NCBI GenBank assembly: GCA_004123355.1
Contig: SCHM01000001.1
Coordinates: 248,001-312,000 of the forward strand
Source of the DNA: Amphirosellinia nigrospora
Taxonomy: Eukaryota; Ascomycota; Sordariomycetes; Xylariales; Xylariaceae
Direction: 5' to 3'
DNA: 64,000 nt
Below are positions 16,347 to 28,086 of the stretch, one piece after another; the first letter of the stretch is position 1; each line of letters opens with the position of its first letter. A program made the translations under genes and the position numbers. The notes beneath the pieces are model-generated. The model was not told the DNA's origin and made no database searches. It saw only the letters and a program-made list of their open reading frames with translations.

Positions 16347-18731
16347 CTAAAACAACAAAAATCATATGTCAGATCACACACCCCTGCCAAAAGAAAATAC
16401 CAGTGCTAGGACTAGGGAGACCAAGCTGAGTGGACGATCCCGCAACAAGATGTAGCTCCCACAATCCATTGGGGTATTTAAGAGGACGTGAAATAAGTTC
16501 AAATGGTGGCCAAGCACAGTCACTTGAGGTGCGAAGAGTAGTGTGACGTAGGTGTAACAAGTGACGCGGATTTGGACACGGCTAGGTATGACATAATAAT
16601 TGGTCGCACAATCATTAAGCGCCGGCCGTCGATCAAATTGGGAGAAAATCATAGTGAAGACAACGTAATAATAGTTTGTAGTCGAGGCGGGGTAACGAGC
16701 TGTACATTGTCGCAAAAACGGCCAGGTGATAACAATGAGGGCACAACGTGTTCAGAACTTACAAGTGAAGCACGCGCGAGTGGAGGTGGAGAAATCCATA
16801 GCGACGATGCGACTCGAGATTTCCTTTGTAGTATTGTAGAAATTCGGTGTTGAGGATCAGTCAAGAGCTGTCAGGAGAGTTGTAATTCTGATGAGCGGAC
16901 CCAAAGTTAGTTTTTGTAGGGCAAAGTGAGCGAAGGAGCAGAACCACAGTAGCGAGAATTGGTAACAAACAACAAAGGGTGCTGATGAAATTGTGATGAT
17001 GGACCCGGGAAGAGCAGATGAAAACTCTACTGGTACCACACGCTTCTCGCTAGCCAATGAGAAAGCGCGCACGCATTCTTTTTTGGCAAGTAGAGACAGG
17101 CGGGATCAGACGAGATCAGACACAACGCGCGACAAGAGACAAATAACCGGGGCTAGGGGTATAGTAGGCAACATACTGAAAGCCTAGGGGTTAGACTGTT
17201 GGACGGGGTAGGTGCTCCGTTCTGGGCGACAGAAATCAGAAATGTACAGTGGTTTCGTCTTTTGGGGAGGTATTGTGGGATCTGGACTGGAATAAGGTAG
17301 GGGAGTGATGTACAGCGGGAGTAGAAGTAATAGACCCACGGCGAGGTTGGGATGCTTCGTCGACGAATACCTAGTCTATCTAGGTATCTGGCGGGTAGCA
17401 GGTACCTGAAATAAGGCAATTACAGGTGCCTGCCAGGTATGTAGGTGTTAGGTAGGGTGGATAGGTGGGATAGGTGGGTAGGTGTGTAGGAGAAGTGCCA
17501 TGCTGTGAGTGTGGTTGCGGTTGTGGTTGTGTTCAAGTTCGAGCCTTGAAAATAGGACAAAGTAGATGGCGGGGTCACTGAGGGGTCTATCGAGGAGGGC
17601 TATTCACATAATAGCAAAGGAGTCGGGGATTTGCGGCAAATATGCCAATATCACGTACCTTTGTGGAGAGCGAACTGCACGAGAGCGCAACAGGAGGCGT
17701 TGGTGCGCAGTTGTAGCTGGTGATCCAGAGAATCCGCCAAGTAGGAAAGTTCGTGATGTATGTGTGAAGGTAGATAGATTTTTTACTTGGGATGACAATG
17801 TGCGCTTAATTTAGGTAGTGTACTGCAAGGTGGGATAACCCCGGCTACTTACCTAAGTACCTAAGGTGCCTAGCATTTGGTAGGTAGGTACATGTACCTA
17901 TGTACCTAGGTAAGTACTGCAAGTCCACTTATTACTTAAAAGATGGGTAAGTATTGCATTACTTAATTGATCCATTTGCAGAGGCTACATAAATACATAG
18001 AAGGTAGGAGGTAGGTAGGTACCTAGTAGTAAATGAAATCATGTTGCCACCTGAGTTTCCAATTTTGAAGTTTCCTATACCGAAACCCTCAGGTACATCT
18101 AGGCCTGGTAGGAGGTAGGTACTTGCAGGCACCTACTTATGTAGTTTCCAACCAAAGATACACTTCACCCACTTGTATTGACAGGAAAGGACAATCCCCA
18201 TTAAATGCCCAAGAAAATGTCATTTGCCTATGGGCAGTGTTTGTGCCCTTGCGAATTCCCTCCTTCTTAGCCTTATCGCGTGGCTGCGTCATACCTCCCA
18301 CGGCCAAATATACTAGTGATAAGGTAATGTAGCACTTTGATTTGTGATAGGAACATGCGCATATGTGATAGTAAGCTTTTTACAAGTAAATAATGGAAAC
18401 CCAATAGTCTATGCTAGGAAGTAAGTAGGTATTTTCTTTATCTTTGGCAGAACGCTACCTAGCAAATAATGTGCGTGCTAGTGTTACGGCCAGCGGCCGG
18501 GAAGCTCCGACGTCACTAGGACAGGATTACGTCGCGTCCGACACCTGACAAATAAAGTTGGAAACGCGTTCTGAGTTTAAGTCTTCCCAATCCGGACCCC
18601 CTCATTGGAAACGGTTACATGGAGTACCCACGACTTTTCATGTAGCTGCATTATTCAATAATTTTATGAGCAAAACAACTACCTAAGTAGACAACTTCTA
18701 GCTTCTTGAAGCAGAGTGTGGGCTGCAGGAA
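16347..18731. promoter_or_regulatory. Divergent intergenic region, zinc-knuckle gene / CtIP
   Basis: About 2.4 kb between head-to-head genes. It must contain the missing first exon and promoter of the zinc-knuckle gene and the CtIP promoter. From about 17380 to 18130 it is packed with TAGGTACCTA/CCTACCTA words. Short frames at 16572-16853 and 17566-17814 show no family signature and are not called. Confidence 0.5.
17380..18130. repeat. Cluster of TAGGTACCTA-type words
   Basis: Dense imperfect copies of GGTAGGTACCTA and its reverse complement, including runs such as TAGGTAGGTACATGTACC near 17880. The same vocabulary recurs near 9545-9630, 21160-21440, 32870-32990, 39980-40020, 40380-40430, 50590-50640 and 58030-58150, always between genes. 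The words are partly palindromic. They are not a tandem array with fixed period. Function unknown. Confidence 0.6.
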
Positions 18732-21134
18732 ATGAACACAATCGCGAGATCAACCTCGGCGCGTGATATGGAGAACTGGTTTCGGGACGTCGGTAGAACA
18801 ATCTTATTAGAGACGCTTGGAGATACCTGTGATAGGGTCAACAGCCGTTTCAACACAGGTATAAATAAATTTCGTTGATGGTCGAGCTAAGTTTTATTGT
18901 TAACACCTCAAATCTACAGACTATCAATCGTATGCCCAAGAGAGACTGACCTTGCGGCCGAGCTCGAAACCCTAAGACCCATAGCTCGCATGCACGGCGT
19001 CTAGAACGAGAACGCCACGCTCAAGAATGAAATCAAGACCTTAAAGATGCAAGTCGCGAACAAACCCACGCTCCTAGCAATGCCAGCCACACAATGACGC
19101 AGTCGGCTCTTCGGACTCCCTTGCGCCCAAGTCTGCCAACCAGACCAGCTCGAAGTGGGCTAATCCGATCGATGTTGAGACTTTGACCCTTTCAGAACTC
19201 AAGGCTGAGTTCTTACGCGCTGAAAAAAGCATGCCAAGCTCCATGATAAATTCCTCGATCTCCAAGCAGCGCTTCACAAATCCAACGAGTTGCTTCGGGA
19301 ACGAACTGCCACGTATCGACAATGGGTCGACCATGCGAAACAACTTAACGAACAGTCTCTCAAACGTTCTCGGAGGATTAAAAAAGCTGGAGGCCAAACT
19401 AGCTGAAATCTCTCAAGAGTCTTTAAGCCTGAGCTTTTCTTCAGACACTGGTGATGTAGAAGTAGCGACAGAACCAGCAATTCTAGCTCCTATCTACTCA
19501 CACCAACCCAAACAATTAAATGAGCCGAAAGAAGCTCTATCGCCACCCCTAACCGCAAACTGAGAACCTGCCCTGTACAGAAGACAACAGGACAACTAGA
19601 TCCCCTCGCTATCATACAATATGTCAATTCTGATCACTCGAGTTCGAGGTCAGAATTGATCTCTTTTACAGAGAACAAATGAGCCGCCACCTTGCCTACC
19701 TCCCTTGCCTCCCTTGCCTCCCTCTTACGAGTTGACAGACAGGGAATTGTGTATTAAGCACGAGCCATCGTCGGACACACCTGTCGTGGTATCAGAACGT
19801 TATGTACGAAAGCGAAAGAATGCTGACGATGACGAAGGCGGTATATCCACCCCCTCAAGAGTAAAGATTGAGCATAGTCCTAAACCCCAAAGCTCTAGTG
19901 GGCGTCGGCACTTTGCTCCTCATGAAAGCATAGACTTCGATACCGAATACCGCATAGTGGAAACCCCTAGGAAACATGCAAGATATCAGTATGTCCACAA
20001 CGCGCGCCTTGACGATGAATCAGGCAACCAGGGACCTGCTCATGGTACTATAATCACGCATTCTACGGAGAACCTCGAATACAACAACCCAACGCCAACA
20101 ACTAATGCATCCAGCACGGATTTAACGGCTGCCAATCGTGCCGAACTCCAAATAAACATTAGCGCCGTTCTACAACCCCTCAGCAACAACCAAGTCCTTA
20201 AACCAAGATTAAATCCAGTTTCAATTACCAGGAACCGTGAATCTTCAATAAAAGCACGGAGTATTGCAAATCTTGCCGAGGACAATTATCAAAATGAAAT
20301 ATTGAACCTCTCGAATAACCAGAATGTGCCAAAAGCTAGTGCTTTAGAACAACTTCTTAACACACCGTCTCCAGCACACGATAATATGGCAGCGCGATCT
20401 ATCTGTCCGGCTGAGGACGGACAGCCATCGAATGTTTATTTCCAGCTGCCAAAAAGACGGGAGCTTCCTTTCGAGACTGATGCACGGAAAAGTCTGGATT
20501 CAACCTCAAAAGAAAATACATATAATTTCAACCAGCAAGCAGACTTGCCGTCTGTAGATCAAGACCATGATAAGGCAACAACAATTAGCAGGACAGAGAT
20601 GGAGAAAACAGGCGTGCCCACTCTGCGACAATTGCCAAAGGCAAAGCTCTGTCTGGACGACTTTAAAATCAACCCCCATGCGAATGAAGGTTATGACTAT
20701 GCTTTCACGGATGTGGTCCGTAGAAAAGATGACCGAGCCTGCCTACAGGGTTGCGTCAAGGAGAATTGCTGTGGTCATAAGTTCCGCGCCTTAGCCCATG
20801 CATATCGAGCAGGTACCCGACCTTGTGATTTTCAGGCTCTACTTGAGCTGCATCTCGGCGATGATTGCCATCGACTGTCCACTATGTCGGAGGCTGAAAA
20901 GGAAACACTATGGGTCGAGGCCAAGATTAGGGAGTTGGCTAACGCAAGCAGCAAACACCGCTACCGATATCCTCGGATGTCAACACCACCAGGCTTTTGA
21001 GGGCAGATTTCCCCAGTACACAAGAAGGTGAAGAGTATAGTGAGGAAGCAGCCAAACTAGAGCGCGAAACCATTGATGAAAGACACAGGGAGGCCATGCG
21101 ACCTGGAGGATTATGGGTCTTTCGAGACGAGTGA
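18732..21134 (+). CDS. DNA end-resection factor, CtIP/Sae2/Ctp1 family
   Basis: Cofactor of the Mre11-Rad50-Nbs1 nuclease that starts resection of DNA double-strand breaks in the nucleus. The start at 18732 gives MNTIARSTSARDMENWFRDV (a later in-frame ATG is at 18768). An intron at 18859-18921 splits codon 43 or so. A coiled-coil-prone N-terminal part (AELETLRPIARMHGV, HAKQLNEQSLKRSRRIKKLE) supports the tetramer domain of the family. The middle is Ser/Pro-rich and disordered. The C-terminal CtIP/Sae2 domain is clear: DDRACLQGCVKENCCGHKFRA (first part), KHRYRYPR (the RHR-like DNA-binding motif), and then the WRADFPSTQE segment reached after one missing G at 20998. The stop is at 21132. Several one-base losses lie in 18950-19700. 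About 780 residues. Confidence 0.92.
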
Positions 21135-21992
21135 TACGCCCAGATACACGCGTGTAGGTATGGGTACCTAATCTGCTTACCTAGATAATAAATATATTGG
21201 AATCCATCTGTGTTCCATCTCAACATAGATATATATATATGTATGCTCAGTACCTATGACCCCTACCTACTAATACCTAGTGCTGGTAGTTATTGTAACC
21301 GTGCACATTTGGATACATAACCTAATTCTGTTTGACTCATGTGCATGACGCCGACTTAGATACCTACATGTACATATATGTACATGTAGGCGCCTAGGGT
21401 GGATATGTACCTACCTAAGTACTAGACATTATAGGTAGCTGCCAGATAGCCTGTGGCGCAGGAGGCACCCTATTTTCGTCATCGCCTAGGTTAAGCAGTG
21501 TGTGGCTTGCCTTCAGAATTTCTGGGCCTACAGCTGTTGGAGAAAGAATAGGTAAAGCCGAAAACTTGGGAGATCAACCTCGACGCCAGTACTCTCTCAG
21601 ACGGCCGACTTATAAGCAAAGCCGCGCCAGCCATCAACAACGTCTCTGCGCTCGTGCTCTTCGTGCTGTTTGCCCTTGGCCAGCCTTCCACTTGCTGGGT
21701 CTACGCCGTACTAGCAACAGAGCTCGTCTGGTATCATCCAAGCTTGTTTTGGTTGCGGAACTGTATCGGAGCCGAACATCGACTGCAACCCCAGTCAACC
21801 AACAAACGCACACGCGCCGTCCCTCGCCAGTAGAAACTCGGCCGGCCGACCCAGCTGGTGAGCAAGCACGATCGCGGTGATCAGCCTCCCGCGCGCCCAC
21901 GACGCTTGGCCCCGACGACGAAGCGCAACAAAGGCATCTATCGTGGCCGCGCAGTGGGATACCCGCTGCTTCATCCACCCCACGCCGGCACG
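21135..21992. promoter_or_regulatory. Intergenic region upstream of UBP3-like gene
   Basis: Holds the CtIP 3' end and the promoter and 5' UTR of the deubiquitinase gene. It contains TAGGTACCTA-type words at 21160-21440 and the palindrome at 21363-21390. The stretch 21500-21992 is GC-richer and probably transcribed leader. No separate gene is supported. Confidence 0.5.
21363..21390. repeat. Perfect 28-bp palindrome
   Basis: Each arm is CCTACATGTACATA followed directly by its reverse complement with no spacer, so the 28 bases are fully self-complementary. It lies in the intergenic region between the CtIP and UBP3-like genes, inside a TAGGTACC-rich patch. Confidence 0.9.
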
Positions 21993-24900
21993 ATGAACGG
22001 TAATCATCTGCCGGCTGGGCAGCCCATGCCCGGGGTATTGGAGGAGCAGCCTCGGGCCACGGTCCGAATGGAGGCAGACGTCGGCCTCCGCCACCATCGT
22101 ACTCAGCCCATCCAGCCCATCACCAACATCAGCAGCAGCAGCAGCAACAACATCAACAGCAACACCACCATCATCAACACCAACACCACCATCACCAACC
22201 TACCAGCATGGTGTACCCATTCAGCCAGATGAACCCTTATGTCAACGCCTATTATCCGCCCCAGCAGGTTGCCCACCATTACCAGACCGGACACATGCAC
22301 AACCAACCCTATTCCATCCCTTCTTACACCACATATCAACAACGATCCCCCGCCTGTCCACCAGACATACCCGCCTATCGTCTCCTCTAGCATGCAGGCT
22401 CATCCCCAGCCATATCCGCGACCTCCTCCACCGCAACCTTCTCCAGCGCTTGCCACCCCCACCATTTCCCACTGCTGTGCCGCCCCCGCCAGTATCTGCG
22501 CCTGAAACTCCATCTTCGACTAATTCATCCCAGGCTGCTGCTGCTGTTCCATTATCGCCAGTGGTGCCTCAGCCCCAAGCAACCCGCCTTCCCCTTCCCC
22601 TGCCGGTGTTGAGGCCTCGTTGCCTCGTGCCTTCTCATACCCTGTAAGTAGATGGCTACAAATCGGCATCAGTGCGCACAGACTAACCCATTTCCTATTC
22701 AGTTACCTTGGCTATCGCATCCAAATGAGTCTTTTCCCTCACGAGCTTCCAGATTCAAGAAGAGACGGCGAAAGATGAGTGTCACGGCGTCAGTAGAATT
22801 GCCCCAGAGCAAGCAAAACGGCGACAACTCTGAAGAAAATACCAAGAAACCATTATCCGACCATCCAACCATTGCCAACACTCCCCCGGGCGAGACAAGC
22901 AATACTGCCCCAACCACCGACTCACCATCGGAAACGTCGGTTCACAACTCATCTAGAGAAGAGCATGTCCAATCTACTTCTTTTGCGCCGGGTGATCTAC
23001 CTTCCATTACTTCACCCCCACGGAGACCAGCAAGTCTACTCTACGTACAGCAATCCCCGCGGTCCCCGTCATTCCTATTGTACCCAAGACGAGTCCTAAG
23101 GAGCCAAGGAGTCCTTCAGCTTCTGACGAGGCATCAAAAGCTCCTCCGTCGAGTAATGGCTTGCCGCCTTTTGCTACAACGGTTCAGGTAATACCAGATG
23201 TTGAGCCTCCTGCTATTCAACCTGTGAAATCCGGCCCAAAGCTTTGGAGCAACTTATTTCAGAGGGCAACACTTGCTACTACCCGCCCAAATGGGACCAC
23301 CAATCCCGGACCCGGCGCCGCAGCTTCTGGCACAGCATCTGCTAATTCAACCACTCTAGGCAATGGCCACTCCGGTCCCGGAAGCTTTACGAAGTCTAAT
23401 ACAACCTCTCTGGCTGAGGCTTTGCGAGACTACCAAGTTTCCAATAGCCATAAGATCGCATTTATCGAGCCCAGAGGCCTGGTCAACACTGGGAATATGT
23501 GTTATATGAATTCCGTAAGTTTGGCAACATTCTATCACTCACACTATCAACTAATGAGATTTGTAAGGTCCTTCAAGCATTGATTTTTTGCACGCCGTTT
23601 TATGATTTCTTGGACCACGTAAGCCAGGCGGCATCATATAGCTTCAAGAGCGAAACACCACTCGTTGATGCCATGTAAGCTACGGCAAGAATCCCGTGAT
23701 TTATGACGTGAGGATTGCTAATGACAACGGCAGGATTATATTTTTGCGCGAATACAAGGTGATTGACTCGGCCAGTTCTGAGGATCAACTTCGCAGGCGG
23801 TTGAAGAGTGAGGAACTGGAGCAATACGGCGACGCATTTACTCCAGAAATTGTTTACGATGCGATGAAACGATTGCCAACATTTGCGACCATGCAGGTAT
23901 GTTCGCTTAATCTGCGTAGTCCCTCCAGCTCTTCAACTTACCAGAAACGTGTAGCGTGGTCATCAACAGGATGCTGAGGAATTCCTTGGGTTTCTTCTCC
24001 AGGCCCTTGATAGCGAGTGTACTCACGTCATGCGCCAACTGGACGAATCTTCCGCCGGCACCATTTCCTCTACCGCCACATCTACTGGCGCCTCCACCCC
24101 AACCAATGTGAGTGATGGGAATGAGTGGCTAGAGGTTGGCAGGAAACAACGAGCTGCCATCACACGCTCGTCTGGCATTCCAACGGCATCATCCCCAATC
24201 AGCAAGGTCTTTAGTGGGCAACTACGATCGACTTTAAGAGTTCCGGGGCTCACTGATTCGGTTACCTTTGAAACGTATCAACCTCTGCAACTAGATATCG
24301 GGGACGCGCATGTCAATAATATTGTTGATGCGTTGAAGCACCTAACCCGGTCTGAAAAGCTCTCTGGAGATTTTGGCTCACCCCGCCCAGACGCGAAACC
24401 AACGACTAAGCAAGTATTAATCGAGTCTGTGCCACCCGTTCTCATCCTCCACCTGAAACGATTCAGTTACAATGCTAGCGAAAACAGCACTGGAAAGTTG
24501 TGGAAGAACATCGATTATCCACTGGAGCTCGAGCTTCCAAAGGAAATGTTCTCGCCTATTAAAAGAGTGGCGCTCCTGGCCGAAGGCGTGGGGTCTCTAA
24601 AGTACAGATTGACCGCAGCGGTCTACCACCACGGTAAATCCGCAAGTGGTGGTCACTACACTGTGGACCTTCGGCGCCAGGATGGTCGGGAATGGATACG
24701 TGTTGACGATACCGTTATCCGACGCATCCGAAGTGACGATGTAGCAGAGAGCAGCGCAGACGGGAACACTTCCAAATCAACAACGTGGGTGGACCAAAAG
24801 CACAGTGTCATTGGCCCCGCCACTGGAAATAGGTTTGAGGGCATCAATCACCAAGATGCGGGTGACGAGGAAGGCTGGAACAAAGTTGGCTCTGCCGGTA

Positions 24901-25034
24901 CCGGTGCGAAGAAATGGAGTTCAGTAGCGAATGCTAATGGCTCAAGTAACACCGCGCCAGTAAAGAATAAGTCTGTCAAGGACAGTGTCAAGGACAACAA
25001 GGTCGCCTACCTGTTGTTCTATCAGAAGATATAA
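21993..25034 (+). CDS. UBP3: Ubiquitin carboxyl-terminal hydrolase, Ubp3/USP10 family
   Basis: Cysteine protease that removes ubiquitin; in yeast Ubp3 works with Bre5 in vesicle traffic and ribophagy. The start at 21993 reads MNGNHLPAGQP. A Gln/His-rich then Pro-rich low-complexity N-terminus follows (HHHHQ runs, MVYPFSQMNPYVNAYYPPQQ). The catalytic Cys box GLVNTGNMCYMNS lies at about 23476-23514, DAEEFLGFLLQAL at about 23970-24008, LILHLKRFSYNA near 24440, and the His box KSASGGHYTVDLRR near 24640-24680. The stop is at 25032. Introns are 22644-22702, 23515-23567, 23675-23733 and 23897-23969. Single-base losses shift the frame in the N-terminal part (around 22000-22070, 22350, 22450, 22580 and 23020-23150); the catalytic part is open apart from introns. 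About 930 residues. Confidence 0.93.
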
Positions 25035-28000
25035 ACCTTCCAACTTCGAATATGCACAGGTCCTACAATCTATAAGTGTAGTGCGTTGTCGCGTCTAAGT
25101 TGAACTACAACGGCGAAGAACTGTGCTGCAAAGGCACTCACCATATCGCATTAACTTGAATTAAAACTAGATACAATGAAATGCGGTCACGTTTAAATGG
25201 TAAATTTCAAGGGGCAAGGCGTCCCAAGAAGAGAGAGGTTCGATTTGACGCAATGCACTTTTCACGCAGTTGAGGGTGGAGGGTGGAGGCATTGTTGTAC
25301 TACTACTATCTCGTATGAGTAGTTGACGTCAGAATCATTGTGTAATTCGTACCTGGGTGCTGGGGTTACCATTGGACGATCGGTCTCTCGCGGTCTCTAG
25401 GTTTTTTCCCTGGTTTTTTTCCCTGGGAATTCATGACCCTCGTCGGACTTGCCATAGTCCACATATTCTGCCTTGGTTTGCACACTTATTTTGTTGTGCA
25501 AATATCATGACATACCCCGGTTGTAGAGTATGGAAAAGTTGTTGATGAGTAAAACTAATAGACGACTTCGTATTATCATGTGCAGTAGGCGATCCCTTTC
25601 TTGAGTACCTACAGAGCTCTAAATTAGGATTAGGGCATACATGAGCTGGGAATTTTCAGGCGCAGTGTATGACCATCGTTTGAAGGATAACTTCGCGTCA
25701 ACATATATGGAAGTAGCCACTCTCGTTTTTCATGCTGGTAACTTAAATAGGTTCAAGTAGCCGGCTGCGTGGTCGTTATAATATCAAGACCCCATACTCA
25801 AAAGTCAGCCAAGATGTGGCGTTGCAAAATCGGGTAGCTATCACAAAGTCTTGTCAGGTCACAGCTCAAGAGACATCTAATAAACTATATATACAAGGAT
25901 ACTTAGACGTCAGAGAGGCATCAGTGAAAGTGTCAATCCTTCTGTTATCGCATAACCAATAGGTGAAACAAATAAACAACTCTATGAACAGGGTTCAGTC
26001 TTGTATTTTAGACATTGCTTAATCGGCAGCCATGTTATTCTTTACTGATCGTTTATGTTCATAGTCTGATAGCTTCATTGTCGTACAGATAGTTGTTGAA
26101 TGACAGAGGTGATTTACCCCCTTTTCCTAACGTGAACAGCATATTGTGCTCTTTATAGACCTTCTCTCCAGGATATCCTAGGGTTGTTCGTTTCGAGTCT
26201 CTATAGTGCTGCGGCTCTGCTCTACGATACTTTCTCGACTAAGTGTTGGGGCGTAATTTTGACACACGTGGACAACTGGGACAAGAAACTACATCATTTA
26301 TATCTTTTGATAAGTCACAAGGTATGAGTTGATCTTGCCTGAGGGTTGCCGTTGCTGCATAATGCAACCCTTTGTCTCTTAGATGAGCCAGGTAGTTGGA
26401 GGAGACCTTCCCATTTTTTGAATGTACACCCTTTTAACTCTGTGTGAACAACGATGAGCCTTGTGGTTTGCTTTGCCACGGTGGCAAATAGCATGTATGA
26501 TTTTCAAACCTGAACCCGAATAGAGATTCCTCGGATCTTAAGCAAGTTCAAATCTATCTATCTACAGGATCTCTATATATATACGTACATATATGCACGC
26601 TGGTCTAATGCTTGCGAGGCCCAACTGAAACTGTCGATCTAATTTAGAAATAAACATCGTAGCCATGATGGCAAGAGGTCGTTTGATGACGCATTAGAGA
26701 TCATTATGGTGAAGATTCCTTGATCTTATATCATTTAGTGGCATTCTATATGATGAATGGAATGCATGGCTCTTCGCACACGATATCAACAAATGAGTGT
26801 ACTCGAGGCATCACCGACTACGAAGCTCGATGAGGATGGAAAAATAAAGAGTACTGAGCTAGTTATGTACCAACTATCAAGATTTTGTTCATCGAACCAA
26901 CCATATGTCACACGGACCCTGGCTGAATGCGCAATACAGTGCCACACAGGGTTATATACGGAGTTCGCTAGATACTACCCTAAGAGGCTGAGGCAGTCGT
27001 ACGAAGTTATCGTGAGTCTCAGAAGCAGATACCGAGCTGAACTCGAACACCGAGACATTCGCTTCTCCGGCTACACAGGTTTTTAGATCTCGGTCCCGTA
27101 AAGGACCGCGACTGTAGGAAAGAAGGAGAATTCTGAGCATAAAAAGGGCACGAATCCTCCCTTCGAGAAAATAAGGAACTTAGATCTATATGGCCCCTTT
27201 GGCACCATAGTTGCTTACTACTCAATTGAACCTATTGCAAGCCCTCAATCAGAGCCCTTGTGACACCATACCAGGGTGTATTGTTGTTGCTTGAACATAG
27301 ACTAGGAAACATGCCTCCTTTTCTGCAGGGGGTTTAGCCTTATTCATACGCGCAACTGAACAATTGGTTTCTATTAGTTTTATGTGCCGTGGCTTACCCC
27401 GATAACCTTATAGTAGTTTTTCATGCATAGAGTCAACTAACCTTCGGGGTTTGCCTTAAATTCACACATTTTTGCGTGCCTCTATACTCAACATATGCTC
27501 TCACAGGCTCGGTAGTTTAGCTAGATGCGTAGGATGGAGAGCAGATCATATAGAGAAATATAATTAATGGGATGTGGTCATCTAACTACTGTCGACTGTA
27601 GTGCTGGTGCGCTTCTGGTCGCTTTCACCCTCGTTAGTAAAACGCCAGCTCTGGGTCACATGTGCAACACCTATAGTCCTCATTATACCCAGTTAAACAC
27701 TCTCGATTATAAGTTCTAAACTCCTAAACTCCTTTAAGTAGCAAAATGTGTCTTGAGGTCCGAATTAGTCTCTTTCTTTTGTGAATACCACATTTAAAAC
27801 AATAACACTAATTTTATTTTTATTTTCCTTTTTCCTCCCCTGGGTTTTCCCCTTTCCATCGGGATAAAAACCCTATATCGTATATGTCCACCCCAGCAGG
27901 TCTTGATTGCATAGTTTGACTAGGACAAGACGCTTCGGCGTCTGTTAACAAACTTTTATCAAACTTCTATGATAGGCAGAACGCCCCATTCGCCATTAGT

Positions 28001-28086
28001 CCCCCGCCCTAGTCCCTAAGACCCGAGACTGCAGCTCATTGGCCTTGAGATTTGACGGTGGCCAACCAGGCGGCCTCATGATACGC
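25035..28086. other. Gene-poor region
   Basis: About 3 kb with no recognised gene. One open frame at 26757-27086 (+, 109 codons, contains STELVMYQLSRFCSSNQPY) has plausible composition but no family signature, no identifiable neighbours in frame and no supporting splice sites. The rest is AT-leaning intergenic sequence. Confidence 0.5.
26757..27086 (+). CDS. Hypothetical small open frame
   Basis: A 109-codon uninterrupted frame. The first ATG at 26764 would give MALRTRYQQMSVLEASPTTK. It is charged and helix-prone, with no signal peptide, membrane segment or motif I recognise. It lies alone in a gene-poor stretch, so it may be chance or a remnant. Included only as a candidate. Confidence 0.2.
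   Translation: MECMALRTRYQQMSVLEASPTTKLDEDGKIKSTELVMYQLSRFCSSNQPYVTRTLAECAIQCHTGLYTEFARYYPKRLRQSYEVIVSLRSRYRAELEHRDIRFSGYTGF

Noticed and set aside
18481-18500. TGTTACGG word resembling a retroelement end
   Set aside because: No partner repeat, target-site duplication or element coding sequence nearby; the following sequence is the CtIP gene.
26757-27086. Firm gene call for the 109-codon frame
   Set aside because: No motif or splice support; kept only as a low-confidence candidate.
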